From the NCBI RefSeq assembly GCF_002204745.1, contig NZ_NIRR01000004.1, forward strand, positions 1-64,000: 64,000 bases of DNA, read 5' to 3'. Positions 33,223 through 41,734 of the stretch are shown here, piece by piece. Below the pieces are notes generated by a model. That model ran no database searches. It was not told the origin of the DNA and was given only the letters and a program-made list of their open reading frames with translations. The translations under genes and the position numbers were made by a program. The stretch comes from Hymenobacter amundsenii (GTDB lineage: Bacteria; Bacteroidota; Bacteroidia; Cytophagales; Hymenobacteraceae). Every line of letters starts with the position of its first letter. Position 1 is the stretch's first letter.

Positions 33223-36198
33223 ATGAAGGTCTCGACTTCTCAACCTTTTCAGATTGTGTATTCGTTGCTGGAGCACGAGTACCTGGGCTACCTGTTCGAG
33301 TCGTATGTGGTGCAGCGCAACGAGCTGGGGCAGCTGACGCTGCTGCACCAGACCGTATCGGCCAAGAATGCGCCCGAATTCGTGGATGGGCTCGACGAAA
33401 CGGATTTCGAGTTGGTCGCCCTCACCGACCAGATCAGCCAGGATGCGGTAATCAAGGAGTTCTGGGCCAAGAAAACGACCCCGGCCGATTTCTTCTTTAG
33501 GATTTACGACCCCGAGAAGGGCGACAAGGGCTTGCAGGAGGCCATTAGCCAATACGTGCAGGAGCGCATGGGCCAGGTATTGGCCCGGCTGCCGGGCAAG
33601 CTGGTTTTCATTATGGGCAAGGATGGCGAGCCCACCTGGCGCGAAATCGGGCTGGCTCCGGAGCCGGCTTCCATCCTGTTCCATTTCCGGCGCAACGAGG
33701 AAAGTACCCACTACTTTCCCACCATTCAGTACCAGGGCCAGAAGCTCGACTTTCAGTACAAAAACGCGGTGGTGGTGTGCGAGCAACCGGGTTGGCTGCT
33801 GCTGGGCGACGTGCTCCACAACTTCCGCAGCGGAGTCGATGGCAAGAAGCTCAAGCCCTTTCTCAACAAGAAGTTCATCGTTATTCCGCGCCAGGTCGAA
33901 GACAGCTACTTCCAGCGCTTCGTGGCCCCGCTGGTGGAGTCGTTCGATGTGCATGCCCGGGGCTTCGACATCCGTTCGGAGCGGTACGTGGCCCGGCCCC
34001 AGCTCACGTTCTCCGACGCGCCGGGGGCCTTGGTCGTGGCCGCACCCCCGGCCCGGCCGGTTAGGGGCGGAACCCCGGGCCGGCGCGGTGCCACCGCCAT
34101 GCTGGCCGCCCCGGCCGCGGCGGCGGCCGAGCACATTCATTTCGATCTGAGCTTCCGCTACGGCGACCACACCGTGCCCACGGCCCACGACAAGCGGGTG
34201 TGCGTGAAGCTGGAAAAGCAGGCCGACAACTACGTGTTCCACCGTCTGATCCGCAACCTCGACCAGGAGCAGGACATGATTACGGCCCTGCGCGAACGGG
34301 CCCTGGAGGTACACAATGGCCGGGCCGTGCTCGAAAAAGCCACCGCCTTTCGCTGGCTCCATCACCACGCCGACGACCTGAAAAGCCTGGGCTTTACGGT
34401 CAGCCAGGGCGCGACTTCGGGCAAGGATTACTTCATTGGCACCGTGTCGGTGGAGGTGGGCATCACCGAAACCAACGACTGGTTCGACGTGCACGGCACG
34501 GTGCGCTTCGGCGAGTTCGAGATTCCGTTTATCCGGCTGCGGCCCTACATTCTCAACAAGCGCCCCGAGTTCCGGCTGCCCAACGGCCAGATTGCCATCA
34601 TCCCGGAGGAGTGGTTTACGCAGTATCTGGAGCTGTTTGCCTTCGCCGAAGAAAACGCCGACGGCCTGAGCCTGCGCAAGCACCACGTGGCGCTGGTAGC
34701 CGACCTGCAGAGCGGCAACCTGGCCACCGTGCTGATGTCGCGCAAGCTCGAAAAGTTGCGCGAGTTCGAGGCCGTGGAAGACCAGCCGTTGCCGGCCACG
34801 TTCCGGGGCGAGCTGCGGCCCTACCAGAAGGCGGGCTACAACTGGCTCCACTTTGTGCAGGAGTACCACTTCGGGGGCTGCCTGGCCGACGATATGGGCC
34901 TGGGCAAGAGCGTGCAGACGCTGGCCCTGCTACTGCAACGCAAGGAAACCGGGGCGGCCAACGGCGCGGCTTCGCTGCTCGTGATGCCCACTTCGCTGGT
35001 ATACAACTGGATGGCCGAGGCCTTCAAGTTCGCGCCCGCCCTGCGCCTGCTCATCTACACCGGCACCTACCGCGAGAAAAACGTGGCCCAGTTCGCCGAC
35101 TACGACGTGGTGCTGACCAGCTATGGTATCGTGCGCCTCGACATCGAGCTGCTCAAGACTTACTCCTTCGACTACGTGATTCTCGACGAGTCGCAGGCCA
35201 TCAAGAACCCGGGCTCCACCACGTCGCAGGCGGTGCGGGAGCTGCACTCGGGCCACCGCCTGATTCTGACCGGCACGCCGGTGGAAAACAGCACCATGGA
35301 CCTGTGGTCGCAGATGTCGTTCATCAATCCCGGGCTGCTGGGCACCCAGGCGTTCTTCCGCAAGGAGTTCCTCAAGCCCATCGAAAAGCACAAGGACGAG
35401 GCCAAAATGCGGCGTTTGCACGCCCTCATCAAGCCCTTCATTCTGCGCCGCCATAAGGCCCAGGTGGCCACCGAGCTGCCCGCTAAAATCGAAAACCTGA
35501 GCTACTGCCCCATGACGGACGAGCAGCAGCAGTGCTACGAGGAAACCAAGAGCTTCTACCGCAACCAGATTCTGCAGAGCCTGGAGGAGCACGGGAAGGC
35601 CAGCACCCAGTTTGTGCTGCTCCAGGGCCTCACCAAGCTGCGCCAGATTGCCAACCACCCCCGCATGGCCGACGCCGACTACGCCCACGAGTCGGGCAAG
35701 CTGCGCGAGGTGGTTCGGATGATCAAGAACGTAGTGGCCGAGGGGCACAAGGTACTCGTGTTCAGTCAGTTCGTAAAGCACCTCGACCTGGTGCGGGCCG
35801 CCCTCGATGAGCGCCATATTACCTACGCCTACCTCGACGGCAACACCCGCGACCGGCACCAGGAAGTGGCCCGCTTCCAGGAAACGGAGGCGTTGCGCGT
35901 GTTCCTCATCAGCCTGAAAGCGGGTGGCGTGGGCCTCAACCTCACGGCCGCCGACTACGTGTTCATTCTCGACCCCTGGTGGAACCCGGCCGTGGAAGCC
36001 CAGGCCGTGGACCGCGCCCACCGCATCGGGCAGGAGCGTACGGTGTTCACCTATAAGTTCATCACGCAGGGCACGGTGGAGGAGAAAATCCTGGCCCTGC
36101 AAAACAAGAAAATCCAGCTCGTTACCGACCTCATCACCACCGACGAAACCATCATCAAGAGCCTCACCAAGGAAGATATTGAGGAGCTGCTGGGGTAG
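33223..36198 (+). CDS. SNF2-family DEAD/DEAH-box helicase
   Basis: A 991-residue Swi2/Snf2 ATPase of the bacterial RapA/HepA-like superfamily, expected to translocate on duplex DNA. A Bacteroidota-type N-terminal region of ~530 residues precedes the motor. Motor motifs: Walker A in DDMGLGKSVQT, DESQ in place of DEAH, LTGTPVENS (motif III), LISLKAGGVGLNLT (motif V) and AHRIGQ (motif VI). An in-frame TTG lies seven codons upstream; the ATG at 33223 (MKVSTSQPFQIVYSL) matches homologues. No restriction or defence partner is adjacent. Confidence 0.93.
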   Translation: MKVSTSQPFQIVYSLLEHEYLGYLFESYVVQRNELGQLTLLHQTVSAKNAPEFVDGLDETDFELVALTDQISQDAVIKEFWAKKTTPADFFFRIYDPEKGDKGLQEAISQYVQERMGQVLARLPGKLVFIMGKDGEPTWREIGLAPEPASILFHFRRNEESTHYFPTIQYQGQKLDFQYKNAVVVCEQPGWLLLGDVLHNFRSGVDGKKLKPFLNKKFIVIPRQVEDSYFQRFVAPLVESFDVHARGFDIRSERYVARPQLTFSDAPGALVVAAPPARPVRGGTPGRRGATAMLAAPAAAAAEHIHFDLSFRYGDHTVPTAHDKRVCVKLEKQADNYVFHRLIRNLDQEQDMITALRERALEVHNGRAVLEKATAFRWLHHHADDLKSLGFTVSQGATSGKDYFIGTVSVEVGITETNDWFDVHGTVRFGEFEIPFIRLRPYILNKRPEFRLPNGQIAIIPEEWFTQYLELFAFAEENADGLSLRKHHVALVADLQSGNLATVLMSRKLEKLREFEAVEDQPLPATFRGELRPYQKAGYNWLHFVQEYHFGGCLADDMGLGKSVQTLALLLQRKETGAANGAASLLVMPTSLVYNWMAEAFKFAPALRLLIYTGTYREKNVAQFADYDVVLTSYGIVRLDIELLKTYSFDYVILDESQAIKNPGSTTSQAVRELHSGHRLILTGTPVENSTMDLWSQMSFINPGLLGTQAFFRKEFLKPIEKHKDEAKMRRLHALIKPFILRRHKAQVATELPAKIENLSYCPMTDEQQQCYEETKSFYRNQILQSLEEHGKASTQFVLLQGLTKLRQIANHPRMADADYAHESGKLREVVRMIKNVVAEGHKVLVFSQFVKHLDLVRAALDERHITYAYLDGNTRDRHQEVARFQETEALRVFLISLKAGGVGLNLTAADYVFILDPWWNPAVEAQAVDRAHRIGQERTVFTYKFITQGTVEEKILALQNKKIQLVTDLITTDETIIKSLTKEDIEELLG

Positions 36199-36265
36199 GG
36201 GAATACCTTTGCCCATTACGCCTCCTCCCAGAGTCGTTACGCTCTGGTACGGTCGCCCTCCGCGT

Positions 36266-36434
36266 GCGCCTCACCCCCCGGCCCCCTCTCCGAAAAAGGA
36301 GAGGGGGAGCCAGACGATTTAGCGGCTAACGGATAACTATTGGCTGACGTCCTTTTCGGTTGGATGAGAGCTAAACAGCTCCGGCAAAGTCTCCCCCTCT
36401 CCTTTTTCGGAGAGGGGGCCGGGGGGTGAGGCGC
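36266..36434. repeat. Perfect 43-bp inverted repeat
   Basis: Arms 36266-36308 and 36392-36434 are exact reverse complements with an 83-nt loop. Each arm itself contains the near-palindrome CCCCTCTCC-GAAAAA-GGAGAGGGG. Located after the helicase gene; likely a mobile palindromic repeat that may also terminate transcription. Confidence 0.9.
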
Positions 36435-36489
36435 AACCTTAGAACGAAGCCTGTTTCCTTTATCATAATCGCACGCTATCCACTAAATT

Positions 36490-36696
36490 ATGGGACTATT
36501 CGATGCCCCTGAACCCATCGGGGTCGAGATAAAGGGCCACGCCCTGCACTGCGTTATCTGCCGCCACCCCCGGTTTCACCGCCACAAAATCAAGCTCGAC
36601 CGTGCTGGCCTGTTCACCTCCGACTGGTCGGACCCAATGGCCGTGAGCTACGAGTGCGCCTACTGCGGCTACCTGCACTGGTTTATGCCCCAGTAG
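36490..36696 (+). CDS. Small zinc-ribbon-like hypothetical protein
   Basis: A 68-residue protein with two CxxC pairs (CVIC at 21-24 and CAYC at 56-59, the latter followed by GYLHWF) and a His-rich linker, so a one-zinc ribbon is likely. No family recognised. It follows the large inverted repeat and precedes a SRPBCC-like gene by 48 bp. Confidence 0.75.
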   Translation: MGLFDAPEPIGVEIKGHALHCVICRHPRFHRHKIKLDRAGLFTSDWSDPMAVSYECAYCGYLHWFMPQ

Positions 36697-36744
36697 TTAG
36701 CGGACCCCTGAAAACCCACTGCCGCCGCCCGGGGTTATGCTGGC

Positions 36745-37200
36745 ATGAACCTCTACCTGCGCACCCGAGTAGCCGCCACCCCCGCCGAGGTGTGGCAGGG
36801 CTTTACCCGCGAACTGTTCGTGGCTTTGGCCCCGCCGTTTCCGCCCTTCCGGCTGCTGCGCTTCGATGGCTGCCTGCGCGGCGACGAGGTGCACCTGGAG
36901 CTGGGGGCCGGCCCGTTGCGCCAGCGCTGGACCTCACTCATTACCGACAACGGCCGCACGGCTGACGGCACCTTTTACTTCGTGGATGAGGGCCAGGAGT
37001 TACCCGCGCCGCTACGATACTGGCAGCACCGCCACCTACTGCAACCGGCGCCCGGCGGCGGCACCTACATCGTGGAAGACCTGGAGTACCGCACCGGCTC
37101 GAAACTACTCGACCGGCTGCTGTGGCCCGCCGTGTGGGCGCAGTTTGCCTGGCGCCGGCCCATTTACCGGCGCTGGTTCGGCGGCCCCGCCGGCAGCTAA
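36745..37200 (+). CDS. SRPBCC-superfamily (START-like) protein
   Basis: A 151-residue protein beginning LYLRTRVAATPAEVWQGF, the typical first strand and helix of polyketide-cyclase/START-like ligand-binding folds. FYFVDEGQELPAPLRYWQH and a C-terminal helix (LLDRLLWPAVWAQFAWRRPIY) follow, as in the family. The ligand is unknown. Confidence 0.78.
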   Translation: MNLYLRTRVAATPAEVWQGFTRELFVALAPPFPPFRLLRFDGCLRGDEVHLELGAGPLRQRWTSLITDNGRTADGTFYFVDEGQELPAPLRYWQHRHLLQPAPGGGTYIVEDLEYRTGSKLLDRLLWPAVWAQFAWRRPIYRRWFGGPAGS

Positions 37201-37295
37201 CGGCCCGGTTGAAGCAGGCCAGGCAGCGCGAATGACTTATCTGCCGTATAGGCTCCGGCAACCCGCGTATATTGCCGCTCCTCTTGCTTCTGCCA

Positions 37296-37862
37296 ATGCC
37301 CCATCCTATTATTCCCGCTGCCCGCTCCACCCGGCGGCTCACCCGTTTGGCGGCCGTCCTGAGCCTGCTGCTACTGGCCGCAGGCTGCCGTAGCGCCCAA
37401 TCGGCCTACCAGTTCCGGCCCGCTTCGGCGGTGGCCGTAACTGATGCCGAACTCCGGCTTGCGACGACCGAAGCGCCGGCTTTCCCGGAAATAGGTAGCA
37501 ACCAGCCAGCCGGTCCGGTATTGGTGGTGCCGCCAACACCAGCTTCGCAGATGGCGGTGGCACAGAAGATGAAACGGGAAGCCGGCCCAGCGCCATTGCG
37601 CCAACTCCACCGTCGGGCTGGCCGGGCGCAGGCGGCCAGCGTAGCGTATGCGGCGGCGCACCCGCGGCAAAACAGCCATTCCGGCGGAGCGCAGGGCACG
37701 GCCGAAGTAGGCCTCGGCACTACCGTGCTGGGCGTGCTGGGCCTGGTGGTAGGCCCGATTGCGCTGCTGGGCCTGTTGATCTGGGGCGGGCCGGTATGGG
37801 CTGTTCTGGCGGCCCTGGCAGCGTTGGCGGTACTCGTGGCGTACATCGACCCCTTCCAATAG
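37296..37862 (+). CDS. Hypothetical lipoprotein with C-terminal membrane segments
   Basis: A 188-residue protein with a basic N-terminus and a lipobox LLAAGC (Cys near residue 31). An Ala/Pro-rich middle is followed by two hydrophobic segments near the C-terminus (VLGVLGLVVGPIALLGLLI and VWAVLAALAALAVLVAYI). No family with known function recognised. Confidence 0.72.
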   Translation: MPHPIIPAARSTRRLTRLAAVLSLLLLAAGCRSAQSAYQFRPASAVAVTDAELRLATTEAPAFPEIGSNQPAGPVLVVPPTPASQMAVAQKMKREAGPAPLRQLHRRAGRAQAASVAYAAAHPRQNSHSGGAQGTAEVGLGTTVLGVLGLVVGPIALLGLLIWGGPVWAVLAALAALAVLVAYIDPFQ

Positions 37863-37998
37863 GGGCGCGTTTCCCCGTGCCGGCCGGTGGCGGTGGCTCG
37901 AGGAACAGCGCTGCTTGGTTGGCGGTGAAATGAGGGCTAGTGATGAACCGAAGCCTGAGTGGGGGCACTTCCGCCGGGTTTGGCAACGGGGCCCGGCG

Positions 37999-38006
37999 TA
38001 TCTTTG
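37999..38006 (+). promoter_or_regulatory. -7 box of the RlmI-like gene
   Basis: TATCTTTG, 27 nt before the ATG at 38033; a TTG at 37980-37982 is spaced 16 nt, shorter than usual. It supports the 38033 start over an earlier in-frame ATG. Confidence 0.5.
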
Positions 38007-38032
38007 CGGCTCATTCTGCTAAAACTGCCGCC

Positions 38033-39223
38033 ATGTCTGCCGCCACCGTTACGCTCAAGCCCGGAAAAGACCAATCGCTACGCCGCCGCCATCCGTGGGT
38101 GTTTTCGGGGGCCATTGGGCGGCTGGAGGGCCAGGTAACCGAGGGCGCGGCCGTAACAGTGCGGGCCGCCAACGGCGAAACGCTGGGCGTGGGCCACTAC
38201 GCCCCCGGCTCTATTGCCGTGCGCATGCTCGATTTCGGCCCCGATGCCCAACTGCCCGACGCCACGTTCTGGGAAAACCGCCTCCGCGACGCCTACCAGC
38301 TGCGCCAGGGCCTGGGCCTAACCGGCACCGGCAACACCGACGTATACCGCCTCACCCACGCCGAGGGCGACGGCGTGCCCGGCCTCATCATTGATGTGTA
38401 CGGCGATACGGCCGTGGTGCAGGCCCACAGCGCGGGCATGTACCAGGCCCGCCCGCTGATTGCGACGGCGTTGCAGGCCGTTATTCCGGGTCTACGGGCC
38501 ATCTATGACAAGAGTGCTGAAACTGTGCCCGCCAAGGCTGCCCCGGGAGCCCAGAACGGTTACTTGTTCGGCGAAAGCAGCGGGCAGGAGCACGTGGTAC
38601 ACGAAAACGGCCACCCCTTCGCCGTTGATTGGGAAACGGGCCAGAAAACCGGCTTTTTCATCGACCAGCGCGACAACCGCAGCCTGCTGGCCCGTTACGC
38701 CCCCGGCCGCCGGGTGCTCAACACGTTCTGCTACACCGGCGGCTTCAGCTCCTACGCCTTGCAGGCCGGGGCCGAGCTGGTGCATTCCGTCGATAGTTCG
38801 AAGCGCGCCATTGAGCTGACCGAGCGCAACGCCGCCCTCACGGGCCTCGAAAGCAAGCACGAAGCCTACGCCGAGGACGTGTTCAGCTTTATGAAAAACA
38901 GCCAGGAGCAGTACGACCTCATCGTGCTCGACCCGCCGGCCTTCGCCAAGCACCTCTCGGCCCGCCACAATGCCCTGATGGGCTACAAGCGCCTCAACGC
39001 GGCCGGTATCCGTCAGATTGCGCCCGGGGGCCTGCTGTTCACCTTCAGCTGCTCGCAGGTGGTGTCGGCCGAGCTGTTTGAGGGCGCGGTGCTGGCCGCC
39101 GCCATCGAGGCTGGCCGCCCCGCCCGCATCCTGCACCGCCTCACCCAGCCCGCCGACCATCCCGTGAGCCTCTTCCACCCGGAGGGGGCATACCTGAAAG
39201 GGTTGGTGCTGGCCGTAGAGTAA
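38033..39223 (+). CDS. Class I SAM-dependent rRNA methyltransferase, RlmI-like
   Basis: Probable 23S rRNA 5-methylcytosine methyltransferase. The 396-residue protein has an N-terminal PUA-like domain (KPGKDQSLRRRHPWVFSGAI), a central EEHD-like region (GQKTGFFIDQRDNR), motif I NTFCYTGGFSSYAL and motif IV DPPAFAK, followed by FSCSQVV with the catalytic Cys. Domain order matches RlmI. The methylated base is inferred from the family. Confidence 0.88.
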   Translation: MSAATVTLKPGKDQSLRRRHPWVFSGAIGRLEGQVTEGAAVTVRAANGETLGVGHYAPGSIAVRMLDFGPDAQLPDATFWENRLRDAYQLRQGLGLTGTGNTDVYRLTHAEGDGVPGLIIDVYGDTAVVQAHSAGMYQARPLIATALQAVIPGLRAIYDKSAETVPAKAAPGAQNGYLFGESSGQEHVVHENGHPFAVDWETGQKTGFFIDQRDNRSLLARYAPGRRVLNTFCYTGGFSSYALQAGAELVHSVDSSKRAIELTERNAALTGLESKHEAYAEDVFSFMKNSQEQYDLIVLDPPAFAKHLSARHNALMGYKRLNAAGIRQIAPGGLLFTFSCSQVVSAELFEGAVLAAAIEAGRPARILHRLTQPADHPVSLFHPEGAYLKGLVLAVE

Positions 39224-39454
39224 GGCCCGCGGGCGGCGCGGCTGCCCCATAAAACCAAAAGCCGGCCTGCCCCCCTAACGGGCAAACCGGCTCTGGTATA
39301 ACTCCGCGGGGTACAGCCCGCCGGAGGTTGAATAAGGGGCCTGGACGGGCCGGCACTGGGCGGTTGCAGCCCCCGGTGCCGGCCTCTTTCGTGCCCGGAC
39401 CCCATCCCGCTCTCACTCAGGAGCGGATAATGGTCCGGCCGGCGGCCGGGCTGC
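39224..39454. other. Convergent intergenic region with hairpins
   Basis: Two GC-rich hairpins are visible: near 39259-39291 (AGCCGG..CCGGCT) and near 39350-39402 (GGCCGGCAC..GTGCCGGCC). They lie between convergent genes and probably terminate the RlmI-like gene and the GH16 operon. No gene seen. Confidence 0.55.
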
Positions 39455-40336
39455 TTATTTGTACTGATAGTGGCGCACGTAGTCCACCTGCATTTGCTGG
39501 GGGAACACCGTGGACGGCGTAGGGTCGCCGTCGAAGTCGCCACCCACGGCCACGTTCAGAATCATGAAAAACGGATTGTTGAACGGGAACGGGCTAGCAT
39601 CGGAGCCGGTGAAAGTGTAGTACAGCTGCTCATCGACGTAGAAGCGCAGCAGGTCCTTGCTGCGCACCACCGAATACACGTGGAAATCGTCGGAGAGGGG
39701 GGCAGGCTGGATTTTGGTCGTGCCTTTAAACCGATGGTCGGCCGTGCTGTTGCCAAAATGCATGGTGCTCAGCAGCTGGTCGGGGGTGCTGCCGCGCAGT
39801 TCCATGATGTCGATTTCGCCGCACCGAGGCCAGTTGTTCTGGTCGATGTCGGAACCCAGCATCCAGATGGCGGGCCACACACCCTTGCCCTTGGGCACCT
39901 TGGCCCGGATGTCGAGGCGGCCGTAGCGGAAGCTCTGTTTGCCCTTCGTAATCAGGCGGGCCGAGGTGTAGCCGTTGTTGCCCGACTGCTCGCGGCGGGC
40001 CTGAATGGTGAGGTTGCCGCCGCTGATAAACGTGTTGTCGGCCGAGTTGGTGTAGGCCTGCAGCTCGTTGTTGCCCCAGCCACCGCCACCCAGTTCGTAG
40101 CTCCACTTGGTCAGGTCGAGCGGGCCAGTCGTAAACTCGTCGCTCCACACTAGGCTATTGTACTGGCCGTAGTCGCGGGGGTCTTCGTTCACGGCCGGCG
40201 TGGTCGTTGGCGTGGTGGGGGTGGTAGGAGTAGGAGTGAACTTGGTTTCGGACTCGGTGCAGGCCAGCAGCCCCAGCGAGAGGGCCAGGCCAGCGCCCAG
40301 TGAATAGCGGCGGATAGGGGGAAAGTGTTTTTTCAT
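39455..40336 (-). CDS. GH16 endo-beta-1,3(4)-glucanase lipoprotein
   Basis: Outer-membrane-anchored glycoside hydrolase of family 16. The 293-residue protein has a lipoprotein signal (LGLLAC) and a Thr/Pro-rich linker. The catalytic domain has GWGNNELQAYT, WPAIWMLG and the active-site motif GEIDIME (nucleophile and acid/base Glu). Laminarin or mixed-linkage beta-glucan is the likely substrate. The ATG at 40336 starts the signal peptide. Last gene of the susC-susD-PKD-GH16 unit. Confidence 0.93.
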   Translation of the reverse strand: MKKHFPPIRRYSLGAGLALSLGLLACTESETKFTPTPTTPTTPTTTPAVNEDPRDYGQYNSLVWSDEFTTGPLDLTKWSYELGGGGWGNNELQAYTNSADNTFISGGNLTIQARREQSGNNGYTSARLITKGKQSFRYGRLDIRAKVPKGKGVWPAIWMLGSDIDQNNWPRCGEIDIMELRGSTPDQLLSTMHFGNSTADHRFKGTTKIQPAPLSDDFHVYSVVRSKDLLRFYVDEQLYYTFTGSDASPFPFNNPFFMILNVAVGGDFDGDPTPSTVFPQQMQVDYVRHYQYK

Positions 40337-40433
40337 TATCAGAAAAGAACGTAAACGAACGGTTGCGCGAATACCGCTACCCACTCACCTTCGGCCGGCC
40401 CAACCGAGCCCGCCGGAGGTGAGTGCATAGTGG

Positions 40434-41693
40434 CTAAGGCTTTACAACCATTTTAATGGTGAAGACCGTTCCCCCGTTGAGGCCGCTGCCACCGCGCAGG
40501 AGCATTTTCTTGTCCGTGATTTCCATGATGCGGTACAGCCCATCGGGCGAGGCATCGGTGGCTCCGATGAAGGCATTAGCTCTGGTGAGCTTGAATTGAG
40601 CCAACCCGCCGCTGCCCGAAGGACCGAAGATGAAGGGCGAATCGCCCGTCTGCGGAGCCGCGCAGGTGTAGCCCGCCGCTGCCGAGAAGGTCTGGCCTTT
40701 GGCGTCGTACTTCATAATGTTGCCCGTTGTGAAGGTGTACTCATCGTCGGACTGGCAGGCGGGCAACTCGCCGGCTTTCACGCCCGCAAAATAGGCGAGC
40801 GGGTTGGCCTCGGTGCCCACCGTAATGGGGGCGTCGGCGGCGTTATCTAGCATCCAGGTGCGGGCCGAGCCGCCGGTGAGCAGCAGCTTGTAGGGCGCCG
40901 TGGCGTCGTAGGGAGCCAGCGTCACGATGGTGCGGGTACCGTCGGGGTTGGTGCCGCGCAGGCGCAGCTTGGTGTCGGTTGCTTCCAGGATGTCGTAGGT
41001 CTTGTTGACCACCGAATCGGGCAGGCCGATGAAGCCACCCTTGCCCTTGAGCACAATCTGGGGGTTGCCGCTGGGGTTGGGCCGGAACACGAAGTCGCCG
41101 CCCCGGTTGAGCGACGTTCCGCAGGTGTTGTTGCGGAAGGTCTGGCCCGCGCTTTCGTAGTTGAGCGTGAAGCTGTTGCTGAACGAGAATTGGTCGTCGA
41201 GCTGGCAGGCATTGAGCGCGCCCGAAGTGGAGATAACCGTTCCGTTTGCCGCCTCGCGCACAATGGCGCCGGGCGTACCGGCGAAGGCCCACACGCGGGT
41301 GCCGCTGCCGGCGCAATCCACCAGCTTGCTGAAGCTGGCGTTGGTGCAGGCATCGGGGATGTTAACCGTCTGCTTGGCTGAGATGCCCGTGCCGCCGCGG
41401 CCGGCCGTAATCAGCTCGACCTGATAGGCCCCAGGCTTGGGGTAGGTGTGCTGAATGGGCGTGCCGGTACCCGTTTTCGAGTCGCCAAACACCCACTCGT
41501 AGAGGAAGCCGTTCTGGCTGGTAGCCGTGAAGGTTACCACGGTCGGAAACTCGGTGGTGTTCACGTTGAAGGTAAAACTCGACTGCGGCGCGGGGCCTTC
41601 GAGCTTGTTGTCGTCGCCCTCCTTCTGGCAGGAGCCCAGCAGCAGCGGGCCCGCCAGTAGGCCGAGCAAAGCAATGCGTGTTATCGTTTTCAT
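40434..41693 (-). CDS. PKD-domain surface lipoprotein of the glucan locus
   Basis: A 419-residue lipoprotein (lipobox LLGSC, followed by QKEGDDN, an acidic tract that can act as a surface-export signal). A PKD domain (about 35-110; FLYEWVFGDSKTGTG) is followed by two similar ~140-residue repeats, each with a RxWAF/RTWMLD start, a CQLDDQF/CQSDDEY motif and FIGxxD. Position between susD and GH16 suggests a surface glycan-binding protein, the SusE/F-like role; binding is inferred. Confidence 0.82.
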   Translation of the reverse strand: MKTITRIALLGLLAGPLLLGSCQKEGDDNKLEGPAPQSSFTFNVNTTEFPTVVTFTATSQNGFLYEWVFGDSKTGTGTPIQHTYPKPGAYQVELITAGRGGTGISAKQTVNIPDACTNASFSKLVDCAGSGTRVWAFAGTPGAIVREAANGTVISTSGALNACQLDDQFSFSNSFTLNYESAGQTFRNNTCGTSLNRGGDFVFRPNPSGNPQIVLKGKGGFIGLPDSVVNKTYDILEATDTKLRLRGTNPDGTRTIVTLAPYDATAPYKLLLTGGSARTWMLDNAADAPITVGTEANPLAYFAGVKAGELPACQSDDEYTFTTGNIMKYDAKGQTFSAAAGYTCAAPQTGDSPFIFGPSGSGGLAQFKLTRANAFIGATDASPDGLYRIMEITDKKMLLRGGSGLNGGTVFTIKMVVKP

Positions 41694-41734
41694 GGGAATT
41701 CGGGGGGAAGTGGGAAGTAAAAGGCCAATTCGGA

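Noticed and set aside
33178..36216. Two long antisense open frames (563 and 428 codons) opposite the SNF2 helicase
   Set aside because: They mirror codon structure of the helicase in a high-GC gene, have no family resemblance and no start context.
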